Assembly (NCBI GenBank): GCA_009829735.1
Contig: CM020619.1
Coordinates: 9,042,375-9,106,374 of the forward strand
DNA: 64,000 nucleotides
Reading direction: 5' to 3'
Source: Pyropia yezoensis
Taxonomy: Eukaryota > Rhodophyta > Bangiophyceae > Bangiales > Bangiaceae
Position numbers and translations under genes: made by a program. This document shows, one piece after another, positions 23,620 through 34,353 of this stretch; the first letter of the stretch is position 1; the number at the start of each line of letters is the position of its first letter. The notes beneath the pieces are model-generated. The model worked only from the letters and a program-made list of their open reading frames with translations, was not told where the DNA came from and searched no databases.

Positions 23620-26012
23620 TCACGGGCCGGCACCCGTGACCAGCGTTTTGCGACGGACAAAGCGCATCTTGCGGGCGGCCTTGCCGCCGCCGCCCCCGCC
23701 GCCGCCGACGCCGCCATTGCCCCCCGCGCCATCCCCACCGCCCACCACCATCGACGTTGATGCCGACGCCGATGTCGCAGTCGCCGATGCCGACGTTGCC
23801 AGTGCTGCCGACGCCGCTGCCGCCGCCGCTGCTGTTGCTGTTGCCGCGGCACGCCGTGGCGCGGCGGCGCTGTCGCGGCGCCCGCTGCCGGCGGCCGCCC
23901 GCGGGAGCGTTGCGGCGCGTCCCGCCGCCCCGCCCCTCCCCGCGCCCGTTGCCGCCGCGGTCGCCGCCCCCGGTGCTGACAGTCCCGGCATGCGGGTGCT
24001 GCTGGTGATGCGGCCGGTACGGATGGACGGGCGCGCCGCCGCGGCGGCGGCGGCGGCGGCGGCGCCCGCCCGGCTGCCGGGCGCCGGCATGCGGGTGGTG
24101 CTCGTGATGCGGCCCTGCAGCACCCGCCGCTCAGGGGCGGTGGCGGCGCCAGGGGGGGGGGGGGGAGGGGGAGGAGGGGAGTGGGGGGAGACGGGGGAGG
24201 CGGCCGCCGCCCCGCGCGGCCGTCCCCCGCCCGCACCGCCACTGGTGGCGGCTGCTGCCGCCGCGGCAGCCGCCGCCCGGGCCGCCCGGTTGGTGGCGTT
24301 CTTGGCACGGAGGCTGGGCGGCTTGCGGGCGGCCGCTCCCGCCGGCCGCGCCGTAGAGGGGGGGCGAAGCACCACCGCAACGGGCGCGGCGCCAGGCAGC
24401 GACGCGGGCTGTGCGGCCGCCGTGGTCGCCGCGGCCGCTTGCGGGGGCGCCGCCGCCACGACGGGCGGCGTGGCGGGGGCGAGCGGCGGCACGCCCCCCC
24501 CCCACGGCGCGGCGGCACCCCATGCCCCCCCATCGGCCAGCGGGTCGGCCACGCCCGCCGTCGGCGCCGCCGGCGGGGGCGGCAGCCCCGCGAGCACCGC
24601 GCGGAGGGCGCCCAGGTTAATCTCTTCCCCCCCCCCCCCTGCTCCTTCCTCGCCCAGGGCGCCGAGCCCCCCAAAGGACGGCAGCGCCGATGACAGCGCC
24701 ACCGACGAAGGGCGGCTGCTGCCGTCATCCGACGTCGGCTCGCGGAGGCTGCCCGGCCGGGCCGAGTAGGTGGCCTCGGAGTAGACGCGGTGGAAGAGCT
24801 GCCGGTTGGCCGCCGCGGCGGGCTTGTAGTCGAGCTTCCGGTCGGGCGCGGCGAGGACGGAGCGCTCGCAGGGGGGGCGAAGCGCGTACACCGCCCCGTC
24901 GTAGCGGTAGCCATTGTGGACAAAGTAGTTGAGGCGGCGGTCCGGCGACGGCACGGAGACGGTCAGGTCGTCGGCGTCGTCGGTGGCGGCGGCAGCAGCG
25001 GCAGCCGCTGCCGCGGCGGCGGCGGCAGCCGCTGCCGCCGCCTCGTCCGCCGCCCCGTCCGCCGACCCGTCGGTCCCGTCGGCCGGCGGCCACGGCGCCG
25101 CCGCCCGCACCGGCGGCGACGCCTTGGACAGGCCGAGGGCGGCGGCCGCCGCGGCCGCCGCCGACGCGGCCGCCGTTGGGCGTGCCGACACGGCACCCTG
25201 CAGGTGCCGGCGGGTGAGGAACGAAGACGGCCGGGCGCCGCCGCCGCGTCCGCCGCCGCCGCCGACGCCGCCGCCCCCGCCCACAACACCATCCTCATCC
25301 TCATCGTCCGAGTCGGTCACATCCCCGCCATGGTAGTGGTAGATGGGGGGCCCGTCGCCCGCCGCCGCGCCATACGAGGTGGCCGGCGGTGGCGGCGGCG
25401 GCGGCGGCGGCGCCAAGCCGCCGATGCCGCCCGCCGCCATACCCACCGCGTGGAGGGCCTCGGGGGGCAGCGTCAGCGGCTGCCGCGGCGGCGCGGCGGC
25501 GCCCAGCTCGACGACCCCCGCCCCCTCTGGCTGTCCCTCGCTGCCCCCCCCCCCCCCCCCCCGCCGCCGCCGCCACCACCACCACCGGCCAGCCCCGCGG
25601 CCACCCACGCGGGCGCCAGCGCCCCCCAGTCCATGTCACTGTCCAGGGTGTCGCCGTCCACGTAGCTGACCACCTCATCGTCCTCCTCGTCATGGAGCGG
25701 CCCACGGCCGCGGCCACCGCCGCCGCCGCCACCACCGCCACCACCACCACCGCCGCCGCCCGCGACCGGGCCGGCGGAAAAGCGGGCGCCAAGGCCGCTA
25801 AGGGCGGCCAGGTCTGCCAGCGACGCGCCCGCCAGCGACGTGCCCGGCCCGTCCGCGGCGGCGGCCACCCCCCCAGCCTCACGTGGTGGCGGTGGCGCAG
25901 CAGCGGGCGCCGCCGCCACGGCGGCGGGGGGGAGGGGCCCCGCCACCGCCGCCGCCGCCACTGGGGAGGTGGTCGCCCACCCGCGGCCCGTCAGGCGGGG
26001 CAACCGCGCCAT
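23620..26012 (-). CDS. unknown Gly/Ala-rich protein, frame broken at a G tract
   Basis: I do not recognise this family. The reading frame from the ATG at 26012 and the frame ending at TGA 23622-23620 meet at a run of 19 G (coding strand, 25562-25544). One more G would join them into 797 residues. Support for coding comes from non-repetitive islands: an acidic block (LHDEEDDEVVSYVDGDTLD), a Tyr/Arg-rich block centred near 24900 (LNYFVHNGYRYDGAVYAL), a motif GRITS[TS]TRMP occurring twice about 40 residues apart, and a basic C-terminus (KMRFVRRKTLV). Long poly-Ala and poly-Gly runs fill the rest. No signal peptide or membrane segment. A possible splice donor (CAG/GTGAGC) lies upstream at about 26070, so a 5' exon cannot be ruled out. 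Confidence 0.6.
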
Positions 26013-27916
26013 GGGTGTCCCCCGACCGAACACCGGGGTCCCCCCCCCACCTCCTGGTCCGCGCTGCTCACCTGTCGGGTCCGCACCCCTCTCCGCCACA
26101 CAAAAAGACCGTCAAGCTCTGCCCCTCCCACCCCCGCCACCCTCCGGACGCGGCCGAGGTCGCCGTCCGCCCCCACCCACCCTCCCACGTCGTCGCTGCT
26201 GCTGTCCCCGCCGCCGCCGCCGCCGCCGCCGCCAAAAGCCGTTGCCGTCCCCGCCCGAGGGCAGCGCGGTCCGTCAAACGCGTCGCCCGCCCGCCGTCCC
26301 TCACTCCCACCCACGCCCCCCCCCAAGCACCCACTCGCGCGCCGCGCGATGACGGAGGGTGGTGATGGTGAGGAGGGTATACTGGACTGCGGAAAGGGCG
26401 GGTTGGGCGGGGGAGAGGGGGAGGGAGGGGGGGCGACGAGCGCTACCGGGAACACGGGCACCACAGCGTCCGTCCGCGGCGGGACACCCGATGAGGACCA
26501 CGGCGGGGCGGACCGGACCGACGGACCGGGAGCGGCACCCCGTCGGCAGCTCTGCCGTGTGCAGCGGCAGGGCGGGACAGGCGCGAGGGGCATGTGGGGG
26601 GGAAGGGCAAGACGGGACGGCGGGAGGGGCGGGCGTGTAGGGTACAGTAGCTAACGTAGGGACGGGCAGCAGTGGAGGGGTAACCGGCGCTGGGCGGGGA
26701 GGCAGCTGCCTGCAGGCACTGGGGGGGGGACGCGGGCGGGCAAACAGCAGGCCGCCGTGACGCACGCCCCCATCCCGCCCGCGGGGGGGTGTGCGTGGTG
26801 GGGGGGGGGGGTGGTGGTGAAGGGGTCGTCCCGTCACGTCCCAACCGGCCGCCCCCCCCCCCCCCCAGGGGCGCATGCACTGGCACCCGGCCACGCGGGC
26901 CTACGCCCCTGCCCACGAGGAGGGCGGGGGTTGGCTGGGTGGGTGTGGGACACCCCCGCCCCCCCTCCCTCCGCCCCGCCCCGCCCTCCGCCCCGCCGCC
27001 GCCCCGCCGCCACGATGCAAACGGCCCCCCCAGCCGGCGCGCTGCGCGCGCGGGCGGCCGGCGCCGGGGCGCGGAGGGGGAGGAGCGTGCGGGGCCCGCC
27101 GGCTGTCCCTGCCACGCGGCAGAGGCGGGGGGGGCGGGGTGGTGGTAGTGGCGGAAGGGGGGGGCAGCGGGCTCCCCTTCCTGCTCCGGCACGCCAGAGG
27201 GGACACGGCCGGCGGGCGGCGGGGGGGGGTGTGCCTCAAACGGCCATGGCTGTGCGGCTGGCGGGGGGGGGGGTGGGGGGGATGGGTGTGGCGGCGACGA
27301 CGGTGGCGGGAGCCGGCAGGACCGTGGGGGGTCGGATGGCCCACACGAAGGGAGAAAAGAAAAAAGAAACGGCCGCGGCGTGCCGCCGGCAGAGCCCCCG
27401 CGCGCGGCGCGACCGCCGAAACGGCCGCGCGCCAAGCGCGCTTTGCCGGAGCTGCGCAGGGAAGAGGGCTTGGCGCGATCCATCCCCGACGTAGGCTGTT
27501 GACGCGTGGCATGGAGGAGGTGCAATACGCACAGCCTTCCCGCGACGGCCCATAAGTCTGTAGTAATGCGTTCTCATATACATACATACATCATGGAGCT
27601 TGTAATTGAACGCGGCTGCGTTCAAGTGCTTTGTGTGGGCCCATCAACTCGACAGTCTGTAATGTACTGTACATCCATACTGCATTGTATGTAGGTGCAT
27701 GGACGTTTTTACCACGGTGCGGCACGGCGATCATCCCGTGATATGACGAAGGACACAACGAACATGAAAGGGATGAAGGACACGTACATTGTACATACAG
27801 GCGCGACGAGGCAGAGCCGAAAAAACCACGCCGCGCGCGCCGCTCCCCACCAAGAATGCAGCGGGGTGGCCGCCTCTTGGTGCGCCGTGCCGCTCTGCAG
27901 CCGCCAGCCTCCTCGC
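26013..27916. other. intergenic, no gene recognised
   Basis: This gap lies between two minus-strand genes. It holds G/C tracts, Pro/Gly/Arg-biased shadow frames, and an AT-richer patch with CATA repeats near 27575-27690. It must contain the promoter of the unknown protein gene and the 3' end of the TFIP11-like gene. Confidence 0.4.
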
Positions 27917-28210
27917 TCACGCGTCGCCCCCCCCCCCCGCCGCGACGGCCCGGTCGAGGAGCTCGGTGACGCCAATGGGCACCCCCCCCCCCCCCCCCCG
28001 CCATCGGCGCGCACCACCACCACCCCCCGCCCCACATCCACCGCCGCGCGCAGGCGGCCGACGCGGAGCACCGCCAGGCCGTCAACGCCAACGCCGCCGC
28101 CGCCGCCACCGCCGTCGCCGACGGGGGTTACCGCGACGCCGCGCGCCGCGGCGGCGGCGGCCAGCGTGGACCGCACGCCCGCGGGGGGGTCCCGCCATGC
28201 CGCCGCGTCG

Positions 28211-28245
<35 letters not shown>

Positions 28246-31239
28246 GTCGGTGGCCGCCGCCGCGGCCAGCCGCCCGGCCGCGCCGTCCGCGTCGGCCGCG
28301 GCCCGGCGGCGGCGGCTGCCGGCCGTGGCCCCACAGTGCCGCAGCAGGTCCTTGATCCCCACCCCGCGGCCGGCGGCGCGTAGCGCAGCGGCCGTGGCGG
28401 CGGCGGCAGCAGCGACGTCCCCGCCGGCAGCCCCCTCGGGCGGGCTGTCTGTCACGGCGCCGTCGGCCGCCGCCACAGCCGCCGCGTCGGCCTCGTCCGC
28501 GTCGGCGGCAACGTTGAGGAGGTACAGCGCCGCCGTGGCGGCGGCGCGCACCCCGGCCGCCGCCCACAGCGCGGGCGGGAAGCGGTCACGGAGCGCCCCG
28601 TATGCCCCCGCCCCGGCAATGGTGGGGGTGGCCGCCGAGGAACGGGGCGAGCCGCTGCCGCCGCCCGCCTCCCGGCGAGCAGGTAGTGGCGGCGGGCGCC
28701 GCGGAAAGAGCGTCGACCTGAGGTGGCGGAGGAAGGGCGGGAAGACGGCCCGCGTGGCCGCGTCGGCCACCGCGTCCACGCCCAGGGCGGGTGCCCAGGA
28801 GCCCGCGTCTGCCAGCGCCATTGCCAGGGCGTCCGCGCGGCGGCCGCCGACGCCGGCGCCGGCGCCAGCGTCGTGCGTGCCCTCCCCATCGGGGCCGCCC
28901 CCTGTAGCGGCCACCGCGCCAAAGCCGCCGCTGCCGACGCCGCTGCCGCCGCCGCCACCGCCACCGCCACCGCCGCCGCCGCCGCCATCACCACCGCCGC
29001 CACCGCCGCCGTTGGACGCCGCCCACAGGCCCGCCCCCCCACCCAACACGGCCGCGTCGAGTGCCCCCCCCAGGGCGGTGAGCACCGCCGCCGCCAGGCG
29101 CGCCCACTCGTCCGCCGGCAAAACGGCGCGCAGCGGCAGCACCGCCGCGCGGGTCGGCTCACCCACGCCCGCCCCCCCCGCAATGGCCGCCGCCAGCCGC
29201 CGGCGGACGCCCGAAAAGGCGGGCGCCAGCGCGGCCTTGCCCAGCAGCGGCAGCCACGGGAAGAGCCACGTGTGCGGCGCGAGGGCGGTGGTTGCGGTCG
29301 CCCCCGCGCCGCCGCCGCCACGGCCGCCGCCGCCGCCGCCGCCGCCGCGGCCCGCCCCCAGCGGGCACCACCCCTCATACGCCCGCACCAGCAGCGGCGC
29401 CAGCACCACGGACCGCAGGGCGTCGGCAACGGCTGCAGGCAGTGCCGGCCGAAGGGCGGCAAGCGCCGCCACAAGCGGCTCGGGGGCGGTGTGGAGGGTG
29501 GTCACCGCCGCTGGCGGGCGGACAGCGGCGGCCAGCGGCACGAGCAGCCCCGTCGCGGTCAGGCGGGAGCGCGCCGGCGCGGCGGGGTCGGCCTCGGGGG
29601 AAAGGCGGCCGAGGGCGGCGGCTAGGCCACCGACCGCCGAAACGGCGTCGTCGGCAGCAGCGGCAGCGGCAGCGGCCGCGCCGCCGCCACCGCCGCCGCC
29701 GCCAGGGAGGGCGGGCGGCGGGGGGGTCACCAGTGCGCGGAAGAGCGGCGCCGCCTCGGCCGACAGGGCGGCGGTCAGAACCGCCGCGGCGGCGGTGGCG
29801 ATGGCGGCCGCCGCCGACGCGTCGAGCGCCGCTGCGCGGCCGTCGACGACGCCCCCGCCGGCCGCGGCCACGCCGTACCCGCCCGTGGCGATGAAGCCGG
29901 CAAAGCCACCACCGCCACCGCTGCCACTGCCGCCGCCGCCGCCACCACCACCACCACCTCCGCCAAGGGTGCCGGCGCCGGCGGCCAGCGCCGGCAGCGA
30001 CACGACCGCGTCAACAGCCGCCGCAAACGACTGTGGCCACGGGCGGCCCCGCGGGCGGCCGTCGCCGCGGCGGCGGGTGGGGGTGGTGTCGCCCCCCCCA
30101 GCACCCCCCGCAACGGCGCCCCCCTCCAACGCCACTAACGCCGCCCGCAGCGCGGCGGCACGGGCCGACGCCACCCCCGCCCGCTGCCGCGCGTCGGCGG
30201 CCGTGGCGGTCGCGGCGGCCGCCGCCTCGGCCGCCCGGCCAGACGCGCGGGCGGCCGCGTCGGCGGTCGTTGCCGCCGCCGCAGCGGCCGCGCGGGCGGC
30301 CACCACCGCCGGGGACGGCGGTGCCGCCGGCGGGGGCGCGCCCGCCGGGGGCGGTGGCGCGGCCTCCCCGTCGGGGGCGGCCAGGGCGGCCGCCACCGCA
30401 GCCGCCGACGCGGCCGCCGGCGTCGCCCCCCGCATGTCCCACACCCCCGCGGCGGCGGGCGTCCGTCCTGCTCCGCCGCCACCACCGCCGTCGCCGCCAA
30501 AGGCGCCGCCGCGGGTGCCCCCCGCCCCCCCAGCGTCCGCCCCCACCGTAGCAGCGGCGGCGGCGGCGGCCAGCTCGGCCGCCTCTTCCTCCCGCTGCGC
30601 CGCCTCCAGCTCCTCCCACGGAGCCGACAGGGCGGCCCAGCGGTGGCGGCCGAGGCGGGCGGCCCAGGCGCCGTCTGGGTCGGCGGCAGGGACCCCCCCC
30701 GACGGGGTCCGGTGGGCCCTGGCAGCGGCCGCACCCCCCCCCCCGCGACGGCCACGCCCCCTCCCGGCGGCCGACCCCCCCGGGTAGACGCGGGGCCACC
30801 CCCCCGCTTGCCCCGCTTGCCGGCACCGGCGGCGCCCGACGTCCCCCCCCCCGCGCCGAGGCCCACCCCTTCAGGGCGGCCGTCCACCTCTACAGGCGCC
30901 GCCCGCCCGTCGCCCCGCGCGCCGAGGCCGCCAGTAAAGCCCATGGATGCGAGGAGCTTGGCGCCAATGCCACGGGTGTGGGCCTCCCAGCCGCCCAGGC
31001 CGGCGGTGGGGAGACCCCGTCGTTGGGGGGGGCGAGGGGCGGGGGGGGGGGGGCGCCCGCCAAAGGAGGCTGGCAGGGAGGCCGCCGCGGCGGCAGCACC
31101 CGGCAACCGGCTGCCGACGGGGGACAGCCGGGGGGGAAAGGGCGCCGCCGCCGCAGGGGGCCGGCTGCCGTCCACGCCATCGGCACTGTTGCTACCGCCG
31201 AGACCGCCTCTGCCGTTACCAAACCAGTCGCCGCCGCCG

Positions 31240-31271
<32 letters not shown>

Positions 31272-31745
31272 GCCGCCACCGCCGAGACCGCCGCGGCCGT
31301 CTACACCCATCCAGTCATCATCGGTGCGTGTCGCCGGCACCGACGCGGGCAGCCGGCTTGGATGCCCCCGTTGTCGCGCACCGCCGCCGCCACGGCCGCT
31401 GCCGCCACGGCCTCCTCCCCTCCCGCCATGATGACGGCCGCCGCCCAGGCCCCCCCGGCCGGTGGCGTCGCCGTCCGAGGAGGACCACTCGCCGTCCCCC
31501 CTGGCCTCCCCCCGCTCCTTCCCGTCCTGCGGGACCTCATCTTTAGAGGATACGTAGCCATCCTCTGCGACACCCCGCCGCCTGCCCGCCCCCCGGCCAG
31601 CGTCTGCCTCGCTGTCTGACGAGGACGACGCCCAGATGCCATAGATGGCCGACCCAGCCGTGCGCGGGCGCTTGCGGGTGCCCAGGCCGACGGCTGCGCG
31701 GTCGGCGACGGCCGCATGGTCCTCACTGTCAGAGGAAGAGAGCAT
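27917..31745 (-). CDS. TFIP11: TFIP11/Ntr1-type G-patch spliceosome disassembly factor
   Basis: In this family the protein activates the DHX15/Prp43 helicase through its G-patch and releases spent spliceosomes in the nucleus. From the ATG at 31745 the chain has an acidic start, the family motif AIYGIWASSSSDSE, and a G-patch near residues 252-300 (GIGAKLLASMGFTGGLG). Then come a WDMRG motif and a long GCFC domain with PHTWLFPWLPLLG, FPPFLRHLRSTL and GIKDLLRHCGA. The C-terminal strand pair ends in VPIGVTELLDRAV before TGA 27919-27917. The frame changes twice, at G11 (30744-30734) and G18 (27999-27982). One extra G at each gives a continuous 1276 residues. Domain order and length fit the family. 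I regard the gene as functional and the breaks as homopolymer collapse, though an intron at the first cannot be excluded. Confidence 0.85.
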
Positions 31746-32129
31746 GGTGAGGGGCTGCACGGGGGCATAGCCAGGGTAAGGAGTCGTTCGAGGGGGGTGC
31801 GAGGGAGGAGTCGCACACCTGGGTTGGTCGAGCGGCAAGAGGGGGGTTCGCTAGCGACGGCCGCGCCCACGCAAGCAGAGTTCGTGACCACGATGAGAAA
31901 CGAAATAGTGAATAGAAAATACATCGTAACCATTTTTGACAGTGACAGTGCATATTGAACGTATTCAGTCGTCTCAAATGGATCATGGATACCAGCAGGA
32001 TGGTACACAAGAAGCCGCACCCGCAATCCCTACGGCCAAAAATAACCGAGCACAGCAGCAACGCAGGGGTACCCACAGCGTACTCCCCCTCCCCCCCCCC
32101 CCCAAAAACATTCGACACACAGCCACGCA
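31746..32129. other. short intergenic region
   Basis: This gap lies between two co-oriented minus-strand genes. The part at 31860-31990 is notably A/T-rich for this window and probably holds the promoter of the TFIP11-like gene or the 3' end of the CCDC137-like gene. No gene is seen. Confidence 0.35.
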
Positions 32130-33260
32130 CTATCCGTGCGACGGCGGCGCCCCGCCCCCCCCGCCACCTACCTCGAGCCGCCGCTTGCCCCTGGCCTTTG
32201 GCGGCACAAGCTCTGGCGGCCGCTCCACCCGCTCCCCAAACGCAACCACATCGTACTTGGGCGTCGACACCCGCCGCCGGCCCGCGCGCCCACCGCCCCC
32301 ACCACCACCCGCGGCGTCGTCCCCGTCGACGCTCTCCCGCCCGCCACCCCCATCCGACGACAATGACGACGCGTCCGAGGCATCCCCACCGCCGGCGGCG
32401 CCGGCCGCCCCCGCGCCGGCCGCCGAGCCCCGCCGCCGCCGCCGCACCTTGGCCACCGCCTTGGCCTTACGCGCACGCAGGCGGGCCTTGCGGCCCTCGG
32501 ACGTGGTCATCCCGTCGCGCACGTCGGCAAGCACCACCGCGCGGGCGTCGGCGGCGAGGCGAGCGGAAAAGGCCAGGTACGTCTCCCCGGGCTGCTGGCC
32601 TTTCAGCTTGGGCGGCGCCTTTTTGGCCGCCACCTTGGTCGATGGGGGGGGCGGAAGGGTAGGGGGGGGGCCGTCGTCCGACTCGTCGGCGGAGGCGTCC
32701 ATGTCCGATCCTGACGCCCCCGCGCCCGCCTCGTCATGGTCGTCGTCGGCTGCCGCCACTGGGACGGTCGTGTCGCCGGGCAGCCTTGAGTGGCCGCCGC
32801 CGCCCCTCCCGCCCCGCCCCCGACCCCCTCGGCCCGCCGCGGCGGGGGGCGCTTCGCCCGTGTCTTCCCCGCCCCCAGCCCCCCCCCGGGTGGACCTGAG
32901 GCCGCCCGCCAGAGCGGCGGCCGCCGCCAGGCGGGCGGCCATGGCCCGCGGCAGGGCCTCGCCGACGCCCCCCCCCTCAATTTCTGACCGCGGCGGACGC
33001 ACGTCCGCCCGCCGCCCGCGGGGGCGGTAGAGGGAGCCGACGCCCTCGCCATAGCGGTCCCGGGGGGTGTGGGACGGCTTGGCCACTCCGCCACCGCCAC
33101 GGCCAGCGCTGTCACCACCGACGCCGCCACCACCACCGCGGCCACCGCCGCGGCCACCGCCACGACCGCCGCCGCGACCACCGCCGCGACCGCCGCCGCG
33201 ACCGCCGCGAGGGGCGGTGCGGCCGGCGCGGCGGTTGGTCGCCTTCTTCGGCCTCGCCAT
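32130..33260 (-). CDS. CCDC137-like nuclear/nucleolar basic protein
   Basis: The ATG at 33260 begins MARPKK, followed by an RGG box of about eight RGG repeats, typical of RNA-binding nucleolar proteins. The middle is acidic and low-complexity. The C-terminal third has the CCDC137 signatures as I know them: PKLKGQQPGETYLAFSARL, a basic helix (GRKARLRARKAKAVAKVRRRR) and DVVAFGERVERPPEL. The frame runs to a stop at 32130 (376 residues). However, a strong donor, GAG/GTAGGT, at 32172/32171 sits just after PKARGKRRLE, and the following residues are Gly-rich filler. A last exon lower in the sequence is therefore likely, but I could not identify it. Family assignment is moderate. Confidence 0.65.
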   Translation of the reverse strand: MARPKKATNRRAGRTAPRGGRGGGRGGGRGGGRGGGRGGGRGGGGGVGGDSAGRGGGGVAKPSHTPRDRYGEGVGSLYRPRGRRADVRPPRSEIEGGGVGEALPRAMAARLAAAAALAGGLRSTRGGAGGGEDTGEAPPAAAGRGGRGRGGRGGGGHSRLPGDTTVPVAAADDDHDEAGAGASGSDMDASADESDDGPPPTLPPPPSTKVAAKKAPPKLKGQQPGETYLAFSARLAADARAVVLADVRDGMTTSEGRKARLRARKAKAVAKVRRRRRGSAAGAGAAGAAGGGDASDASSLSSDGGGGRESVDGDDAAGGGGGGGRAGRRRVSTPKYDVVAFGERVERPPELVPPKARGKRRLEVGGGGGGAPPSHG

Positions 33261-33572
33261 CCCAGCCGGGGAGGAGGGAGCCGAGGCAAACCCGGGAGAG
33301 AGTGAGATAGCAAGAGGAGTGGGATGGAAGAGGGTATTTACACGGCCAATAAAGGGTCGACGGCGTGGCAGGGGGGGGGAGAGGGGGGGAGAGGGCGAAA
33401 GGGGATGGCTGTCACAGCGACGTGTGCCAGAGACATGACCCGAGGGATGATCAGCGAACCGTCGAGACGTGCGCAGGACATGTAGCCCCCGCAGCAAAAA
33501 AGCTCTTCAGGAGATCTTGATTGGCCCCACAACGTGCCGCGCCCTCAGGCCCGTTCGCAGTTCGCGTGCCGT
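33261..33572. other. intergenic
   Basis: Upstream region of the CCDC137-like gene, with G-run-rich DNA at 33365-33400. No gene is seen. Confidence 0.35.
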
Positions 33573-33604
33573 CACGTGTGACGACGGTACAAACGCTATA
33601 AAAG
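33573..33604 (+). promoter_or_regulatory. G-box plus TATA box, candidate plus-strand promoter
   Basis: CACGTG at 33573-33578 is followed 18 bp later by CTATAAAAG at 33596-33604, the clearest TATA box in the window. An inverted CCAAT (GATTGG) lies upstream near 33520. Transcription would start near 33630 and read toward the transposase remnant. A 45-codon frame opens at ATG 33692. Confidence 0.4.
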
Positions 33605-33850
33605 CTGCGAAGGAAACTGGATAGGGCCGGTGTACCAAGTATATAAGTATTTTTGCACATTATCAAGATTCCTTGAGACTGACACACACAAATGAGTGTG
33701 ACAAGAAGAAGAGCGGGGTGCTTGGCAGCCCTGCCCAAGTCGGATGCCACCGGAGACCATCCACCGTCCACGGCGCGGCGAACAGCATCATGGACCCCAC
33801 TCCTATCTGACGTGCGGGTGCGTTTGTGACTTCTGTAGCTGGCGCCCTAC

Positions 33851-34186
33851 ATGCCCGCCGTGGTATTCTCCTCGGACCCCTTTCAATACACTTCTGTTCC
33901 TTTTCCTTTTTCCCACGTCCGGGCTCGCTACGGCGCCCTCTTTCAACGCGCTGTGCGCATGTCCGAGAGCACTTTCCACGGCCTGGTCGATGTCCTGCGC
34001 CCTCGCTTGCCGCGTCGAGGCTTCTCGGCGGAGATTCGTGCGGCTATGGCCCTGCGCTACTTGGGCGGCGGTAGCTACATGGACATATGCACGGCGTTTG
34101 GAGCGCATCCAGCCACTTTGTACCGCGCCTTGTGGGACGTGGTGGACGCTGTGAACTCTACCCCCCCTGCGCGTGCCACCCGTTGA
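33851..34186 (+). pseudogene. PIF/Harbinger transposase, N-terminal remnant
   Basis: The 111-residue frame matches the start of PIF/Harbinger (DDE_4) nucleases: the pre-HTH segment FQRAVRMSESTFHGLVDVL, then AMALRYLGGGSYMDICTAF and the recognition-like HPATLYRALWDVVDAVN. It stops at TGA 34184-34186. The same frame continues for about 25 codons with plausible family sequence (TNFNDRTLAREL) to a TAG. The DDE catalytic domain is missing altogether. The first candidate start, a plain ATG at 33851, follows an acceptor-like CTTCTGTAG. I read it as a truncated, decayed transposase, though domestication of the DNA-binding part is possible. Confidence 0.7.
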
Positions 34187-34292
34187 GTGACAAATTTCAA
34201 TGACCGCACGCTGGCTAGAGAGTTGTCTCAAGAAATTCCATCGCTGATCGCAATTTGGTAGCTGCAAGTCTTGCCCTCTGCAGTGCATACCG

Positions 34293-34353
34293 CGGTATAC
34301 CGCGGTATAAACATACGCGGCGCGCCCGCGTATGTTTATACCGCGGTATACCG
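34293..34353. repeat. 61-bp perfect palindrome
   Basis: Two exact 28-bp inverted arms, 34293-34320 and 34326-34353, flank the 5-bp centre CGCGC. The arms contain CCGCGG and TATAAACATACGCGG. It can form a cruciform or hairpin. It lies about 100 bp beyond the transposase remnant and may be fused terminal repeats of a lost element. Confidence 0.9.

Noticed and set aside
27695-30787. 1030-codon plus-strand frame
   Set aside because: It is the antisense shadow of the TFIP11-like GCFC region, whose minus-strand frame has clear family motifs.
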